Assembly: GCA_037039685.1 (NCBI GenBank)
Contig: JAWNGF010000013.1
Location: 62,001-126,000, forward strand
Source: Ceratobasidium sp. AG-K
Taxonomy: Eukaryota > Basidiomycota > Agaricomycetes > Cantharellales > Ceratobasidiaceae
Direction: 5' to 3'
Length of the DNA: 64,000 bases
A program made the position numbers and the translations under genes. The notes beneath the pieces are model-generated. The model ran no database searches and was not told the origin of the DNA. It saw only the letters and a program-made list of their open reading frames with translations. Positions 30,234 through 40,237 of this stretch are shown here, one piece after another (the first letter of the stretch is position 1; each line of letters starts with the position of its first letter).

Positions 30234-33200
30234 CCAACACTTCTGATGGCGAAATCGCTTTTTCCTTCCACGGAAACTTCGATAATCGTGATCTTTTTGA
30301 CACACAGCCTTATCCTCCTAATGGCCCCGATTTTTCAAACCTTCCAGACCAAGTCCAAGCATACATTTTTGATTGTCTAGACCCATCAAAACTCACCATC
30401 AATGGCCAATCAGAACAACAATTTGGTTTCTCATATGATGACGCCTGGATTGTTGACATAGCAGCATCCTGCCATGTGACAAATTGCTGAGAACACTTGA
30501 TCAACTTTGTTCCATTTGAATCGACAGTAACCGGCATTGGTGGCAGTGCAAAGATTACTGGGATGGGCAACATTATTTTACATACTTCAACAACTAGTCC
30601 AAAGGTCCTAGGAAACATCACCAAATGGACAGGTCACCCTAACAACACAATTACTTTCAAAAACATTGCTCTAGTCAAAGATAGTCCAGTAAACCTTATC
30701 TCCCTATCAGCATGGACTGATCAATATCCAAAACATATCTTTGCAATTCAAGGGGATTACATTTATGTGAAATCAACCCCCTCCAATGAAAGTTTATTTG
30801 CTGTTGCCAAGAAGATTGGAAACCAAAAAACTGGAAACTCCTGGTACCTTATTGTCACTACCAATATCAAACAAACTGCTATGATCACCCGTTCTCTTGA
30901 CAACTGGCACATCATTCTAGGTCACACTTCCTATGAGAACATCATGCGCTTACAATGCATTAAGGGAGTAAAGGGCATCAACATCATCAAGGGACCAAAA
31001 ACTTGGCACACCAATTGTGTTGGATGTTTACTTGGAAAACAAACAGTGCACCCATTTGGACAAGCAAAGATGAAAGAAGTCCAAAACAGTGGCGATCTTA
31101 TCTATTCCAATGTTTGGGGTCCAGCCCGCACTGAATCCCTCCAAGGCAATCAATATTACATCATTTTTGTCAATGCTGCAAGCTGATATAGCTTTATTGC
31201 TTTTATGAAAACCAAGGACCAAGCCGTTGACAAATACATTGCCTCTAGCAAGTGGATGTTCACTCAGAAGAACCTTGAAATCAAATGCATCCATTTTGAT
31301 AATGGAAAAGAACTGATCAACAAGAAGTTGCAAGATTTCTGCAAAAACAAAGGAACTGAGATCACAACAACTACCCCTTATTCATCACAACAGAATGGAC
31401 CAGCAGAACATTGCCACAGGACCCTGGCTGAACAAGCCTGATCAATGATGCATGCACACAGCAATACCAGGACAAAGCTGTACCTTTGGGAAGAAGCAAT
31501 TTCATATGCCAACAAAATCACAAACAATATGCCAACCTCCATAAATGGAAATTGGAATATCCCCCACAAAATAATGTTTGGAAAAACCTTTGATATGTCT
31601 TATTTTCAACTATTTGGTGCAACTTGCCATGTTCTGATCCAATGTAAGGGTCATGACAAATTAGCCGCCAAAACACGTACAGCCATCTTCACTGGCATAT
31701 CAAACAATACTGGTGGTTCTTCGTGGTACCTGGCGCTCCCTGATCAATCAATTTGAGAATCTCGAAATGTTTTCTTTCCCTGGCATTTGCCTTCCCCTGC
31801 AGCTTTAGGAGATGCACCCCCCCTAGGACTCTCTGAGGAGACAGAACCTTCTGATGAATGGATTGAAGTCGAAGCACCAACTGAGGGGGAGATTGGACCT
31901 GAGAAGAAATCCAACACAGAAACAAAGTCAATTTCTCAGCAAAACAACAAGTCCACTCAGCCATTGACTTCCACCCTGACCACTACAAAAGATGGTGCTT
32001 CAAGTCAGGGGGAGCACATTCCAATTCCTGCATCTTCCACAGCTCCACACATTCCTATGCCACCAGCCTACTCCAAACCCTTGCACACCCACACCACCAA
32101 ATGTTACACTTGTAGCAATGTGGCATCAGGTGCAGTATCCAGGGAACATCAAGAATTAATTTCTGATCATGGAATAGCTTGTTCCCAAGAAGTTAATTGG
32201 ATCAATGCAATGGAAGAGATCCATGAACATGTTATGGCAACAACTCAAGACCCTGACAACATTGCATCTTTTGTTTCAACTGACTGTGGTCTGTTGTTTG
32301 ATACTGGTACCCTACCCAAACATGTTCTTCTCGCACTTAACTCTATCTACCAATCCCATAACAACATTGCACCTTATGCCAAAGAATGGTTTCAACATAA
32401 CTATTGAGCTCTGGCAACTCAGACTATTGGTAACCCTGGCAACATCATCTTTGATGACCTTTCTCCTAGATGGGTTAACACTATCAATGACCCTATCCAT
32501 GGTGATGCCTGGATTGAAGCTGGCCACTCTGAGTTTAACATGCTTGAACAAGCCGATACATACAACAAAATCAATCGAAATGACATTCCTCCTGGCAAAC
32601 AAATTCTTACTTCTGGAATGGTAACCAAACTCAAACTTGATCAAGATGGGAACATTGCAAAGTACAAGGCACACTGTGTAGTCCATGGCAACCATCAAAT
32701 TCCCAGAAAATTGTACAATGACACCACATCTAACACCCCTTATCTTGATGCCATCAGGATTGTTCTCAATATGGTTGCGCATGCAGATCTTGATTGTCAT
32801 ATCATAGACGTAACCAGTGCTTACATCCATGCCCCAATCGATCGTCCCCTCTATGTCAAATTCCCTGAAGGTTTTGGGAAACATGGACCCACTGTGATGA
32901 AACTCAAGAAAGCCCTTTATGGTGCTCATCAATCCGGTTACCAATGGGAACAATTCTGGAACAAGAAGATTGCAACCCTGGGTTACAAAGAGAATCCTGT
33001 TGATATTTCCATTTTCATCCATAACCAACATGGCATCATTTCCATTCTAGTATGCTATGTTGATGACTTCATGATTGCTTGCACCCCTGGTCACATGCAA
33101 CAAATCAAAGACAAGCTCAAATTGCTTTTCAATTGCCAAGATCTTGGCAAAGCCAAATTGTTCCTAGGGATGCAGATCACTTGCAATTGTCCAAGCAAGA

Positions 33201-34100
33201 CCCTTACTATCTCCATGGAACAATACATCAAGCAGATTGTTTTGCTTGCAGATCTTAGCAATGCGAAAAAGGCTCATTCCCCAATGTCACACACTACTCC
33301 AACCCTTGAACCTGCTTGTGAAGTTTGGGACAACTATCCATATGCAACAATGATTGGTCGCATCCTTTGGGTAGCTTGTTGCTGTCGCCCCGACATCACC
33401 TTTGTTGTCAACCTTCTAGCCCAATTCACTGCCAAATACAATCAAACTCATGTTGGTGTTCTAAAGCGCTGTTTCTGTTATCTCAACAGCATGGCATCAA
33501 AAGGAATCACTTACCACGGACAATGACCCTTTGAAGAAGTCACCTACACCAATGCTTCTCTTGCTTCTGAATATGAGTCATTCTCTGTCTCTGGATGCAT
33601 TGTTATGCTAGGTGGTGGCCTGATCATGTGGTCTTCCAAGAAACAGAAGACAATCTCAATTTCGACTATGGAAGCCAAATTTCATGCACTTGCCCACACC
33701 ACTCAAGAAGTTCTTTGGCTCCAGCACTTCCTAAACGGCCTTGGAATTGACATTTCCTGTCCAACAACAATTTTAATCGATAATCAGGCCACAATTGATT
33801 ATGTTAACAGCCCCACTCATTGCTCTTGTGCCAAACACATTTCTACATGCTATAACTTTGTTTGAGACTATTATTGACAAGGTTTCATTACCCTTGGCTA
33901 TATTCCATCAAAAGACAACCTTGCCAATGCATTCACAAAGCCGCTTCCATATCCACAGCACTGGTACCTTGCTAACTCATATATAGGACTTAATCACGTA
34001 TCCTCAAAGACAGCCTTAGGCGATCACTTCCCCATGAACAAGAGAATCAAGATCTCCACACCTGCTTTGAGCAAATGTGCATTGAATAAACACTCTGGCT
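30234..34100 (+). pseudogene. pol: Copia Q Pol, degenerate
   Basis: Single-ORF Copia polyprotein with eight in-frame stops, all TGA (30488, 31184, 31439, 31754, 32405, 33524, 33863, 33875). Protease motif reads DIAAS where DSGAS is typical. Integrase zinc-binding region (HIILGHTSYENIM, CVGC) is near 30910-31030; integrase core follows, with SNVWGP where SDVWGP is usual. Reverse transcriptase has CYVDDFMIA near 33055; RNase H ends with SSKKQKTISISTMEAKFHA. The C-terminus NLANAFTKPLP is near 33910. The stops fit CGA arginine codons decayed at CpG. Clearly inactive and old. Confidence 0.92.
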
Positions 34101-34112
34101 TGTTGAGGGGAG

Positions 34113-34690
34113 TATTGGGAATCAAATGGAATCAAATCAAATGTACATGTACTACTTACTGAATATGTATGATTGACTGGCTGTAGGCTGACTGATTATT
34201 CTTGTGCTGACTGAGAGTACACGTATTTGTGTTACTAATTGTTCTTTCACTCTTGTTCTATGTTCTATGCCCACATGTATATAAAGTCAACTGCGTATTT
34301 GCTATTGTTATGGTTCAGTGTAAATATATCCTAAAGTATAGAATATACTTTGTCTGTATCACAACTTTATGGAGCCAGAGGGTAAAGTAAACTTTACTAG
34401 ATCCTCAGAGGGCACTAATATGCTGTTACTAACAGTATTTGTTACTAAAGACAATATATCTTTCTTAACTGTAGAGGTACACTTAAGCTACAACTGTTTG
34501 AGCAATGCTACAAGGCAAGGTTCCCTATGAGTTGTATTTAAGATATCCCCCCTGATTGCTAGAATCAAGTTAATACTTAATATACTTCTCTAACACAAGT
34601 ATCTGTAGTGCAGTGCTTAGTGCTTACTGTAGAACTCTTAAAGTTATCTCAACCTCAACTGCAACTTAATTGGAGTTAAACTCAACAATT
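34113..34690 (+). repeat. Copia Q 3' LTR (right end approximate)
   Basis: A polypurine tract (TTGAGGGGAG, 34103-34112) is followed by TATTGGGAATCAAATGG, a Copia-style LTR start with TG decayed to TA. TATATAAA at 34278-34285. The right end is uncertain; CTCAACA at 34681-34687 is a candidate. Unlike the Copia P LTR at 28251. Confidence 0.45.
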
Positions 34691-36883
34691 AAGGAGTGTT
34701 ATTGGGAGAACTGCTTTAGGTCTTAGAATAAGCTGTAAAGCTGTCACACAAGTGATAAACTTGGTAAATATGTATTGAAAGTAAATTGAGAGGTGATCTC
34801 TGGAGGCTCTCAGAGGCCAGTTTATATACCTTAGAGCACACAGGTATGAATACTCAAGTGCACATATTCTAACTAGAATTTCCAGGCCACTAGATAGTGT
34901 GGAGTAGCCTAAGTTAGCTCTGTAGCTATAGTTAGATCATGCAGTGCTGCTCAAAGTACATATTGAAGGTACAAACTCCATACATAGTGTGGCTATGCAT
35001 GTGGCCGTTCTGCAAGCGCTTTCCAGAACACGGAAACTACTAAATAAAGACTATCTACGAAAATAGAGCAAGGCAGTGCGACTCCAACGCAAGTCTGATC
35101 GTGGAATTCCATGCAGTGGTTGTGGAGATATGCTGTGTTCAAAGTATGGATCATGTGGCTATCGATATTTGAACACTGATAAGAGAATATCTCCGAAGCC
35201 GCTGTACTGAAATACACGAAACTCCGCCGATACATGTGCGAGGCTGTGCGTTAGTGAGCGCAAAAGAAATCAAGTCGATTGGTTCGGCAAGTCGGACGAT
35301 ATACCAGAAATACTTGTATTTCACGAAGGTACAAATTGATCAAACTTAAACAATTTGTAACTTAATGAATTCCGAGTCGTTCAAGTTGCTGAAGGTCACG
35401 ACGGATAGAGAAACATCAGAGGTATCGATTCGCATTCTCGTATATACAATGCAAGTCGAAACACATTTGTTACAGGCGATACAAAACGAGACATATTTTG
35501 TACATTTTCCGATCCTTGGGTATAGTGAGTTTAGACTAAGTATAGATACCAATGGAAGTCAGTATCCATAACAGCTATATACATCACCCTTGTAGTCCTA
35601 CTTCCACTGCGCGGCTTAGCTAAGAAGCTCATTGAGTGCAAGACATTCTTGGTAATATCTCAATAGAATCCACTCGTTTATTCCAATGGCAGACCCATCT
35701 TCTGAAGCCTGAACCTACACAGTCTGCCTGAATGGCAAGCCCCTTGGGCATACTGGATCTTCATGGAAATCAAGGACCGCTGGATCAGGGTGTCTACGAG
35801 CACTTGAAAAAGAAGACATTGAGTTTGGATAAATATTGGTTGTCTCAAACTTTGTAATTAGTGGTAATAGGTGCAGGTTTTCCCTCCGTTTTATGGGGTG
35901 GTGTGTGATGATTTGTGGTTTAGTATTTTCTGGGGACATAAGCAATGGAGAGGGCAAGGGAATCTTATAGCCAGTGCAGGTCAGGAGGAGGAAGACCCGG
36001 GTCCCCGGCGCTTACTACAGCGATGGCACTGCTATGCTGCTATGCTGCTAGGCAAACATATACTGTTGTTTATGGCTTGAACCATCAATGTTGTGTATCC
36101 TGAAGAGATTTTTCAACGTAGTGTTTGGCACAGTGATGACACTGTCCTCACAGAGATGCATAGAGCAATCTGCCAAGAACTAGGTTCATGAATTGGGAGA
36201 TTATCAGAGCTAGGCAAGCAAGCCAGGTGAATTACATGAAACTGGTCCCATGTATGCGCACACAGCATCCAAAGCAGGAATGTGCGATGTCCCTAACTTA
36301 CCATTATTCCCATATTCATACCTGTTAGATGAGTTCTTATCTTCAGCTCTATCCCAGGGCGTCTTGGGGGTATGGTGTCTCTTCATGCAATGCTAACTGT
36401 TCTTTAGGAAAGCTTGATGATTGGCCAAGTAATCAAATTGAATACAGAGCTGAATTGAGTTGTGAGAATTGCAGTTATGCCCCTGGTGACGTTAGGAAGG
36501 TATACCTTTAGAACGATTAACAAAATGCTTCATCCTCTTAGGTCCAGGGTTATGGTTGTGGCGGATGGCAATCATGCAAATGGAGTCTCACCGTGGGCAA
36601 ATATTTCTACTTTATTATAATTTTTATCCCATCTGCCGCGACAAGCAGAGTGTCAGAAAGAGTAACTGGGCCTTTCTCAGTGTTCCTCAAAGCTTTCGGA
36701 GCGCACTGAAGGTCTTAGACCACCTGAGGGAACATCATGTTACATGTCTCCAAGGTCTTCAGGGCTTCTAGATCAGCCAGAGCGGTTGCCGTCTCCAGGG
36801 ATAACCTGTAAGGTCTACAACCTACTCAGACAATGTACATAGACTCAGGACGGTGACTAAGTTGCCGTGGTTGTATAACAAGT
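34691..36883. other. Region without recognisable genes
   Basis: About 2.2 kb, AT-rich to about 35570 and then mixed composition. Only short unrelated open frames on either strand, none with a recognisable domain. The sole identified piece is a Copia P LTR remnant at 35580-35665. It may be decayed repeat or the oldest remaining host DNA. Confidence 0.5.
35580..35665 (+). repeat. Copia P LTR remnant, 86 bp
   Basis: Matches the last 86 bp of the LTR at 28521-28606. Several differences are CpG transitions: GCGAGACGTTCTCGG there reads GCAAGACATTCTTGG here. The rest of the LTR is missing on the left. Confidence 0.8.
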
Positions 36884-37066
36884 TGTAACACACAGTCGTT
36901 TTATAGTGGTAGTATCAAGGACAGGGGGCAAGAAATGGGGGACCAGGGCCTATAAAGGCACCCGGGTCCATACATTCACATACACAAGTGAGACGGTCAC
37001 GCGCGGCGCCTGCAGCGCTTGCATGCATACCGGTTAGCTAATCATTACATTACTTGTACCGTTACA
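36884..37066 (-). repeat. Family D 3' LTR, 183 bp
   Basis: On the minus strand it runs from TGTAACGG to TGTTACA, with inverted ends TGTAAC/GTTACA. It is preceded on that strand by a purine-rich tract (CTGGAGGGTGAG). Orientation agrees with family D pol. Much shorter than the LTRs of A to C. Confidence 0.65.
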
Positions 37067-37127
37067 CTCACCCTCCAGGTGGCGACTTGCCACCTAATTC
37101 ACTTTGCCCTCGCCGTCCCTATCGTCT

Positions 37128-37543
37128 TGTCATGAGCTGACTAAGCTCAGACATTTTATTCTGATTTTATATCTTTTTTTCCGAACACTTTCCTTTTTTG
37201 GTACAAATGTCCTCTGGTGCTTAACTTGTATCATGTGATGTATTTGTCTCTTCATTTGATATTGGTGATTGCTTCCGGAACTTCCAAAATGTTGAGTCAT
37301 ACCTCTTATCTTGCTTATCATTGGTTGTACTTGGCTTTCTCACACTGATAGATAGTGACGTGGCACTGATCCCTCATGTATATAAACCCAGAGGTCAAGC
37401 CGGTTAATGACAAGGCTTGACCTCCTCTCCACTAGGACTTGCTTCAATCAAATCCTCTTACTATCACCATTCCTTGGGTTCTAAGACTTCTTACAGTTGA
37501 ACCCCTTAACCTTTTATACACCTAATTGACCCAAGTCAGGACA
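37128..37543 (+). repeat. Solo family C LTR, 416 bp
   Basis: Complete C LTR (TGTCATGAGC to GTCAGGACA) without coding sequence. Flanks CGTCT (37123-37127) and CATCT (37544-37548) fit a TSD with one CpG to CpA change. It splits the end of the D 3' ORF region. Confidence 0.9.
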
Positions 37544-37769
37544 CATCTTTAGTTTCCTTCGCCTCTTCCCGTGGCTCTGTCTGCACTTCCTGAAGCGTTG
37601 GCTCCAGCTGGCTTGAGTTCAAGGTCTCTGGGTGAGATGCAGTCAAGTTGTTGAGCGCTTCCAACTTGTCCGGTTCCTTTGGCTTGGTCTGACATCTCAA
37701 CGTTGGTGTTGAGGTTGAGGAACTGTGCAGCAAGCTTGCTGTCAGAGGGACCATCAAGTACGCTAGGTC
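37544..37769 (-). pseudogene. Family D 3' ORF, distal fragment
   Basis: Minus-strand frame reading LAYLMVPLTASLLHSS, then a Glu/Lys/Pro-rich tail (PREEAKETKD). It joins in frame to RNATFDMMNMLNL at the right side of A2 (44963), once one AGGT(C/T) copy is removed. Unknown function; disordered-looking composition. Confidence 0.55.
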
Positions 37770-38224
37770 TGTCGTGAGCCAGCTCTCTCCATCGGACTCG
37801 ACTGTTGTCTCGCCCGCCTGTTCCTTTCTTTTGTGTTGTGTTCCGTTTCCGTTTGCCGCGTTGCCACCTTCTTGTGGTTATTCTGTTACATTGTGTAACG
37901 CGGCTGTGCTTTGTACGAGTCATGTATGTTCATACAGCATGACTCACATGGACACTCCTGACTGGTAGACTGTATGACTCATGTGGCTGCGTCTTGTATG
38001 ACTCGGCCACTTCTTGATTATATATAGAGGACCAACAAGCCTGGTAACCCCAGCTTGTTTTGTCTCGTCAAAACATCCCCTTTGAGTGACACTTAGAACC
38101 ACCCCTACCCTCAAGAGTCTACAGACACTTAAGTGTGTTGCGGTTCAAGAGGTCACTTAGGTCTTAGTGCCGTCCACTCTCCATCGCGGCTTGTCTCATA
38201 GCCACCAAGAAGAAGCTTACGACA
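37770..38224 (+). repeat. Family A 5' LTR (A2), 455 bp
   Basis: TGTCGTGAGCCAGCTC to CTTACGACA. Only one difference from the 3' LTR (CCG/ACG near 38170). TGACTCA at 37940 and 37975, and further GAGTCA/TGACTC variants, lie upstream of the TATA box. Confidence 0.96.
38019..38063 (+). promoter_or_regulatory. A2 core promoter and predicted transcript start
   Basis: TATATATA at 38019-38026; AGCTTGTTTTGT (38052-38063) begins 33 nt after the first TATA base and is the predicted RNA 5' end. The upstream arm AACAAGCCTGG forms an imperfect inverted repeat with CCCAGCTTGTT across the start. Confidence 0.65.
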
Positions 38225-38226
38225 TT

Positions 38227-38238
38227 ACAAAACAAGCT
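38227..38238 (+). other. Primer-binding site of A2 (self-priming type)
   Basis: ACAAAACAAGCT, 2 nt after the LTR, is the exact 12-nt reverse complement of AGCTTGTTTTGT at the predicted RNA start. Flanking bases do not pair. Confidence 0.8.
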
Positions 38239-38246
38239 TAACAAAC

Positions 38247-40220
38247 ATGTCTATTCAAGAAGATGGAGGATCACGTCCCTCATCCACTATATCAACAAGA
38301 AGAGGACCCAGTCGAGCTGCAAGACCCACAGGATCACTAAACGAGCAAGATATTGCACAAACCCAAGCAGGAGCTCCTGTCCGATCACGCTCCCAAAGCC
38401 AAACATCAATGCCAGGAGCTTTCGGCATCGTTGACATGACAACTGTACAAGAGGAAGAACCCACTATCACGAATAGAGAACCAGGAGATCTCACAAATGA
38501 CCCCACTCCAGCTGTAATTCGCATTCCAACTGGAAGCCCAGGGCCATCACGTCCCTTGTGGCCACTAGGGACTAGGAGACAGTTCTTTTCCCGCCAACCC
38601 GAAGCTCATGGGGGCGTGTCGCTTGTTCCCATTAGACCTCCTCCTACACCACACATTGGAGGAACCATCACCAACACAGGACCAATTCCAATGGCTTCCC
38701 AGCCAGTTACACCAGTAATTCCGGCACCACCATATATCCCACAAGGTTACTCCGGGCAATCGGCCCCGGTGCAACAAAGGGCGGGTGATCCAGGAAGCTC
38801 AAGTTCAAGTTCCAGCTCCAACAGCAGAACTGTAATTAGCAATCTAGACGACTTGGACGACCTTCTAGAAGGAAGACACAACGCCACCATTAGGGTTATA
38901 GACGGAATGAGAGTCACTATAGATCGAAGACTTGGCGGCCTAGAACAAGCCACACAAATCCTAGCAAACAACCAACAAATCTTTAACGACTCCATCAACA
39001 CCCTACAAGGTACCTTGACGGACATCCTAAACGCGGCAAGAAATGGCGAACATAATTCCTTTCTAGTCGGTCAAGATGTAACCCGCCTTCGAAATGAGGT
39101 CACCAACACTCAAGGACTAGTAAACAATATACGCGAAGAGCTCAACACTACCAGACAAGGGCAACTCGAATGGAACGAGGCAGTAACGCAGGGACTAGAA
39201 ACCTTACGACAGGAAGGAACCTCCTTCACTACCAAAATCACGGAGGTTCAGGAAGCTATCAACAGTATGCGAGAAGAAATGGACGAAACATCCCTGCACA
39301 GGATCCCCTCCAGGCGATCAAATTCTCCGCCACATCCAGAAGCAGAATCTACCAGGATCGACGAATTAGAATTAAGACTTCAACGACTAACCGAAAACCC
39401 AAACATTGGTAACAGACCACGTCGTCCCAAGGTGACTCGTCCAGAAGCCTTCGATGGAAAGAAAGGAGAAGGTGCCGAAATGTTCATCACACAAATGGAA
39501 AGCTACTTTGTACGTCTAGGCGATCAATACACTTCCAATGAAGAAAGAATACGCGAAGCTCTAGCAAACTTCAAATCTGAGAACAAAGCCGCCACTCACT
39601 GGGCACAAGTACTCTTACGATCGCTTAACCAAAGGGAAAATAATCAAAACCTTGCTTCATGGGAAAGCTTCAAGACACACTTCATGGAACAATTTAGCGA
39701 CCCCAACAAAAAGGCAAAAGCCGAAATCGATATCCGGAAGTGCAAGCAGAACAATTCAATAGCAAACTATGCTTCTGAATTCCGTTACTTATTGGTCGAC
39801 GTCAACTGGGGACAGGAAGCACTGATCAACCAATTCAAGGAAGGACTGAAGCCTGAAGTAAAAACCGAACTAGCTCGATTCGAATTGACCCTGATTAATG
39901 AGGACGGAACGGAGCGGGAGCTGTCACTAGACTGGTGGATCTCTATCGCAATCTCTATTGACCAGAAGTTGCAACAAATCAAGACCTCTACAGGGAAGAA
40001 GACACCTCAAGCAACCGCTAGCGGACAATCCTCTACAAAGCGGCTACCCGACGAAATTTACAAAGCAAGGATAGCAACCAACCGCTGCCTAAAGTGCGGA
40101 CAGGAAGGACACCGCTCATTCAAGTGCCCATCCAAGGAATGGATAACGACGGAACCTAGTGTTAAAGGAAGGGAGGCAACAATCGTAGAAGACTCGGGAA
40201 AAGAAGGGGTCTCCCTCTAA
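38247..40220 (+). CDS. gag: A2 Gag
   Basis: 657 residues. The N-terminal third is Ser/Pro/Thr-rich with a run of serines, then a long predicted coiled coil (about residues 215-350). The retrotransposon-gag core follows (RPEAFDGKKGEGAEMFITQM, about 395-560) and a CCHC knuckle CLKCGQEGHRSFKC near 613-626. Intact; the ATG is the first in the transcript. Gag ends in SGKEGVSL, whose codons include the slippery GGGAAAA. Paralogous to A3 Gag (665 residues). Confidence 0.95.
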   Translation: MSIQEDGGSRPSSTISTRRGPSRAARPTGSLNEQDIAQTQAGAPVRSRSQSQTSMPGAFGIVDMTTVQEEEPTITNREPGDLTNDPTPAVIRIPTGSPGPSRPLWPLGTRRQFFSRQPEAHGGVSLVPIRPPPTPHIGGTITNTGPIPMASQPVTPVIPAPPYIPQGYSGQSAPVQQRAGDPGSSSSSSSSNSRTVISNLDDLDDLLEGRHNATIRVIDGMRVTIDRRLGGLEQATQILANNQQIFNDSINTLQGTLTDILNAARNGEHNSFLVGQDVTRLRNEVTNTQGLVNNIREELNTTRQGQLEWNEAVTQGLETLRQEGTSFTTKITEVQEAINSMREEMDETSLHRIPSRRSNSPPHPEAESTRIDELELRLQRLTENPNIGNRPRRPKVTRPEAFDGKKGEGAEMFITQMESYFVRLGDQYTSNEERIREALANFKSENKAATHWAQVLLRSLNQRENNQNLASWESFKTHFMEQFSDPNKKAKAEIDIRKCKQNNSIANYASEFRYLLVDVNWGQEALINQFKEGLKPEVKTELARFELTLINEDGTERELSLDWWISIAISIDQKLQQIKTSTGKKTPQATASGQSSTKRLPDEIYKARIATNRCLKCGQEGHRSFKCPSKEWITTEPSVKGREATIVEDSGKEGVSL

Positions 40221-40237
40221 CTGTGTGTGGAGAGACC
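40196..40237 (+). promoter_or_regulatory. Gag-Pol -1 frameshift signal of A2
   Basis: GGGAAAA at 40196-40202 in -1 phase; 5-nt spacer; hairpin GGTCTCCC ... GGAGAGACC (40208-40237), six perfect pairs plus two across a bulged A, with the gag stop in the loop. Pol has no ATG near its start and lies in the -1 frame, open from the heptamer onward. Confidence 0.75.

Noticed and set aside
36884..37066. Plus-strand 5' LTR of a separate small element
   Set aside because: Integrase and the 3' ORF of family D run on the minus strand toward it, and a purine-rich tract precedes it on that strand, so a D 3' LTR is simpler.
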